Source of the DNA: Chinchilla lanigera
Lineage: Eukaryota; Chordata; Mammalia; Rodentia; Chinchillidae
NCBI RefSeq assembly: GCF_000276665.1
Contig: NW_004955460.1
Location: 5,348,334-5,412,333 of the forward strand
Length of the DNA stretch: 64,000 nt
Reading direction: 5' to 3'
Shown here: in pieces, positions 61,134-64,000 of the stretch
Numbering within the stretch: the first letter of the stretch is position 1
Layout: every line of letters starts with the position of its first letter
The notes under the pieces: model-generated
Told to the model about the DNA's origin: nothing
The model's input: the letters and a program-made list of their open reading frames with translations, nothing else
The model's database searches: none
Position numbers and translations under genes: made by a program

Positions 61134-64000
61134 GCCAATATGAGGACAAAATCTGAGATATAAAAGCCAGGATGGTCATGAGCAATCATGAAAAGCTGAT
61201 TTCTTAAAAATAGGAAGAGACCATGACAAAATAATCCAACAGCTGCTACATGATGCAAAGAGGAATAACTTAAGATTGATCAGAGTCAATGAAAAGCAGG
61301 AGATAGTGCAAATGACATAAAAAAAACCTGTTCAGGGAAGTCCTGGCAGAAAACTTCCCTGCCAGGGAAAAAGAATTTGACATATAGGTAAGTGAGGCAT
61401 ATACAACTCCAATTACTTATAATCAAAATAATCTACACCAAGGCATATAATAGTCAAGATTCCAGAAATTCAACCTAAGAACAGAATATTAAAAGTTGTT
61501 AGAGAAAAGAAACAAATCACTTACAAAGGAAAGCCCATCAGAATCACAGCAGACTTCTCAACACAAAACCTCAAGTCAAGGAGAGCTTCAAGCCCTAAAA
61601 GAAAACAACTCCAACTCAGATTGATGTACCCTTGAAAACTATCTTTAAAAATTGATGGAGAAATAAGGTACTTCCATGACAAAGAACACTTGAACAAATT
61701 CATGAACACCAAAACAGCACTCCAAAATGTGCTAAAGGACATTCCAGAAAGAGACAACAAGGATGACAGCTCCACAAGCCCCAAAAGAATGAATCTACCA
61801 GGCAAGGCAAACAATTAAACAAAGGGGGAAAAAAATGGGAGCCAACCATAGAAAAATCACATGACAAGGACAAGTCAATACATGTATCAGTTATAACCCT
61901 CAAACTTAATGACCTCAATTCACCAATCAAAAGAAACACACTGGCAGAATGGATCAAGAAGCAAGATCCAACAATATGCCACATACAAGAAACACATTTA
62001 ATCCAAAAAGAAATTCATAGACTGAAAGTCAAAGGATGGAAAACAATACTCTATGTGACAGAAACCAGGAAAAAGCAGGGGTAGCTATTCTATTTGCAGA
62101 CAAAGTGGATTTCAAGCAAGACTGACTAAGAGAGACAAAGAAAGTCATTGCATCCTCGTAAAGGGAACACTCCAAGAGGAAGAGATAACAACCATAAATA
62201 CATATATATATACAACAAATATTAACATATGTGAAAAATCAAATAAGCACCAATATATTTGTAATGGGGGACCTCAATACCCCACTGTCACAAATAGATC
62301 AACTAACAAAAACTCAACAATGAAATACCAGAACTGAATCAAACTTTTGAACAAATGGACTTAGTACATGTCTACAGTGTTCCACCCCATAAAATCAGAA
62401 TATTCATTCTTCTCAGCTGTACATAGGACATTCTCCAAAACAGAACACATACTAGCTCACACAAAGAACATGCTTAAGTAAATGCAAAAGAATTGAAATT
62501 ATCCCATGCATATTATCAGACCATAATGCAATGAAACTGGAAATCAATGGCAAAAGAAACCCCAAGAACTTCATAAACACATGGAAATTAAGTAACACCT
62601 TCTTGAAAAACCAATGGGTCACAGGTGAAATTAAAGAAGAAAATAGACAGTTTCTGCAATTTAATGATAATGACAATACAACATACCGCAACTTATGGGG
62701 TACAATGAAAGCAGTCCTACAATGGAAATTTATAGCAGTGAATACCCATATCAGGAAAACAGAGCAAGTTCAAATAAACAACTTAATATTGAACCTCGAG
62801 TTTCTAGCAAATAAAAGAACAAGTCAAGCCCAAAGTTCATAACAGGGAGGAAATCATTAAGACCAGAGCAGAAAACAAGGCAATGGAGACTAAGAAAACA
62901 ATGCAAAGAACCAATGAATCGAAGAGTTGGTTCTTTGAAAGGTAAGTAAAGTTGACAAACTCAGCCAACTGTATTCCAAAAAAGGAAAGAAAAGACTAAA
63001 ATCCATGCAATTGAAAGGAAAGCAATACATCCAAATTCATTCCTGGATACAAGCAATACCCTGATACCAAAACCAGAGAAGGACCCAACCAAGAAAGAGA
63101 ACTACAACAGGCCAGTCTCCCAAATGAACATAGATTAAAAAATCCTTGATAAGATATTGGCAAAAAAAAAGAAGCAGCAAATCATCAAAAAGATCCTGCA
63201 CCATGACCAAGTAAAGATCTATCCTAGGGATGCAGGGATGGTTCAATATATGTGAATCAATAAACATAATATACCATTTTAACCGACTCAAGGAGAAAAA
63301 CCATATGATCATCTTAATAGATACAGCAATAGATCTAACAACTATTCATGATAAAAAAAAAAAAAAACTACAGAAATTGGAATAGTCTTTATCTCAACCT
63401 AATAAAGGCCACATATGACAAACCAACAGTCAACATCATACTAAATACACAAAAACTGAAAGCTTTCACTCAAAAATCAGGAACAAGACAAGGATATCCA
63501 CTATCACCACTCTTATTCAATATAGTTCGGGAAACATTAGCCAGAGCAATTAGACAAGCGAAAGAAATAAAAGGAATAAAGACAGAAAAGGAATAAAGAC
63601 AGGAAAGGAAGAATTTAAATTGTCATTATTTGTGAGTAACATGATACTTTACACAGAAAAGCCCAAAAACTTCACCAAAAGATTTCCAGATTTAATAACC
63701 AAATTCAGTAGCATACTTACACACAAAGTCAACACTCAAAAATCAATAGCCTTCCATACATGAATAAAAAACTCACTGAGAGAGAATTTAGGGAAACAAC
63801 ACCCTTAACAATAGTATTCATAAAAATGAAATACCTAGGAATCAATCTAACAAAGGAAGTAAAAGACCTCTACATTGAAAACTACAGTACTTTGGAAAAG
63901 GAGATGGAAGAATATATTAGAAAATGGAAAGATACTCCTTCTTTTGGGGTAGGAAGACCCAATATAGTGAAAATGGCCATACTTCCAAAATTGTTATACA

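Larger units (their letters stand above)
46836..64000 (-). other. STARD3NL first intron (part)
   Basis: About 17 kb up to the window edge. Contains old L1 fragments (48505-48720, 51650-52250), SINEs (48410-48500, 50458-50642, 52552-52600), a polypurine run (51497-51600), a PCBP2 processed pseudogene (55760-57038) and an L1 (about 59240-64000). Between these I see no genes; short open frames look random. Confidence 0.65.
59240..64000 (+). mobile_element. LINE-1, cut by the window edge
   Basis: 5' UTR from about 59240 (exact start not seen) shares blocks with the L1 at 31.65 kb, for example GCAGCAGAGACA followed by a T-rich stretch. ORF1 N-terminal frame is 60549-61133. ORF2 starts about 61862-61880 (VITLKLNDLNSPIKRNTLA-like) and continues to the edge; RT block at 63430-63596 reads [20 protein letters not shown], closer to consensus than in the first L1. 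Many stops and frameshifts are present, plus an internal deletion near 63000 relative to the first L1, so it is inactive. Confidence 0.88.

Noticed and set aside
46838..64000. STARD3NL promoter or exon 1 in the window
   Set aside because: No CpG-rich stretch or leader exon with a good donor was recognised; it probably lies beyond 64000.

Overview
The window is mammalian, almost certainly rodent nuclear DNA. It carries tRNA-derived ID-type SINEs, B1-type 7SL-derived SINEs, B1+ID dimeric SINEs of the type described from non-muroid rodents, and a young-looking L1 family. I cannot name the species. The genes are split by introns with normal GT-AG junctions, so coding sequence appears only as short islands.

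Left part (about 1-16.2 kb, + strand): the joining-constant end of the T-cell receptor gamma locus. Three J-like islands come in the order JP1-like (1277-1336), a decayed JP-like relic (2019-2060) and a good J1-like segment (5746-5795, with a clear 12-RSS). They are followed by one constant gene, TRGC: exon 1 at 9268-9597, two copies of the hinge exon at 12389-12433 and 13292-13336, the transmembrane exon at 15682-15824, and a poly(A) signal at 16189. No V segment was found. The order JP1-JP-J1-C recalls the human first cassette, not the one-J-per-C cassettes of mouse.

Middle (16.2-22.2 kb): intergenic, with old MIR and L1 fragments. A cluster of AP-1, RUNX and E-box words at 18.31-18.41 kb is placed where a TRG 3' enhancer could be.

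Right part (22.2 kb to the window end, - strand): STARD3NL (MENTHO), transcribed towards TRGC, as expected from the human TRG-STARD3NL neighbourhood. All seven coding exons can be read and join in phase to a 235-residue protein. The 3' UTR runs to about 22.17 kb. The first coding exon is at 46556-46780, and everything to its right appears to be the first intron; the noncoding first exon and promoter are not in the window.

The STARD3NL introns hold the mobile DNA: a gag-protease remnant of an endogenous retrovirus (27.8-29.05 kb), an L1 3' end with tandem units (29.1-29.6 kb), a nearly complete but dead L1 (31.65-37.84 kb, +), an L1 3' fragment (38.3-39.45 kb, -), a PCBP2 processed pseudogene with an 18-bp target-site duplication (55.76-57.04 kb), and a third L1 that runs off the right edge (about 59.25-64 kb, +). 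I found no CRISPR, tRNA or rRNA genes and no clearly novel gene system. The most interesting items are the J relics, the duplicated hinge exon and the candidate enhancer.
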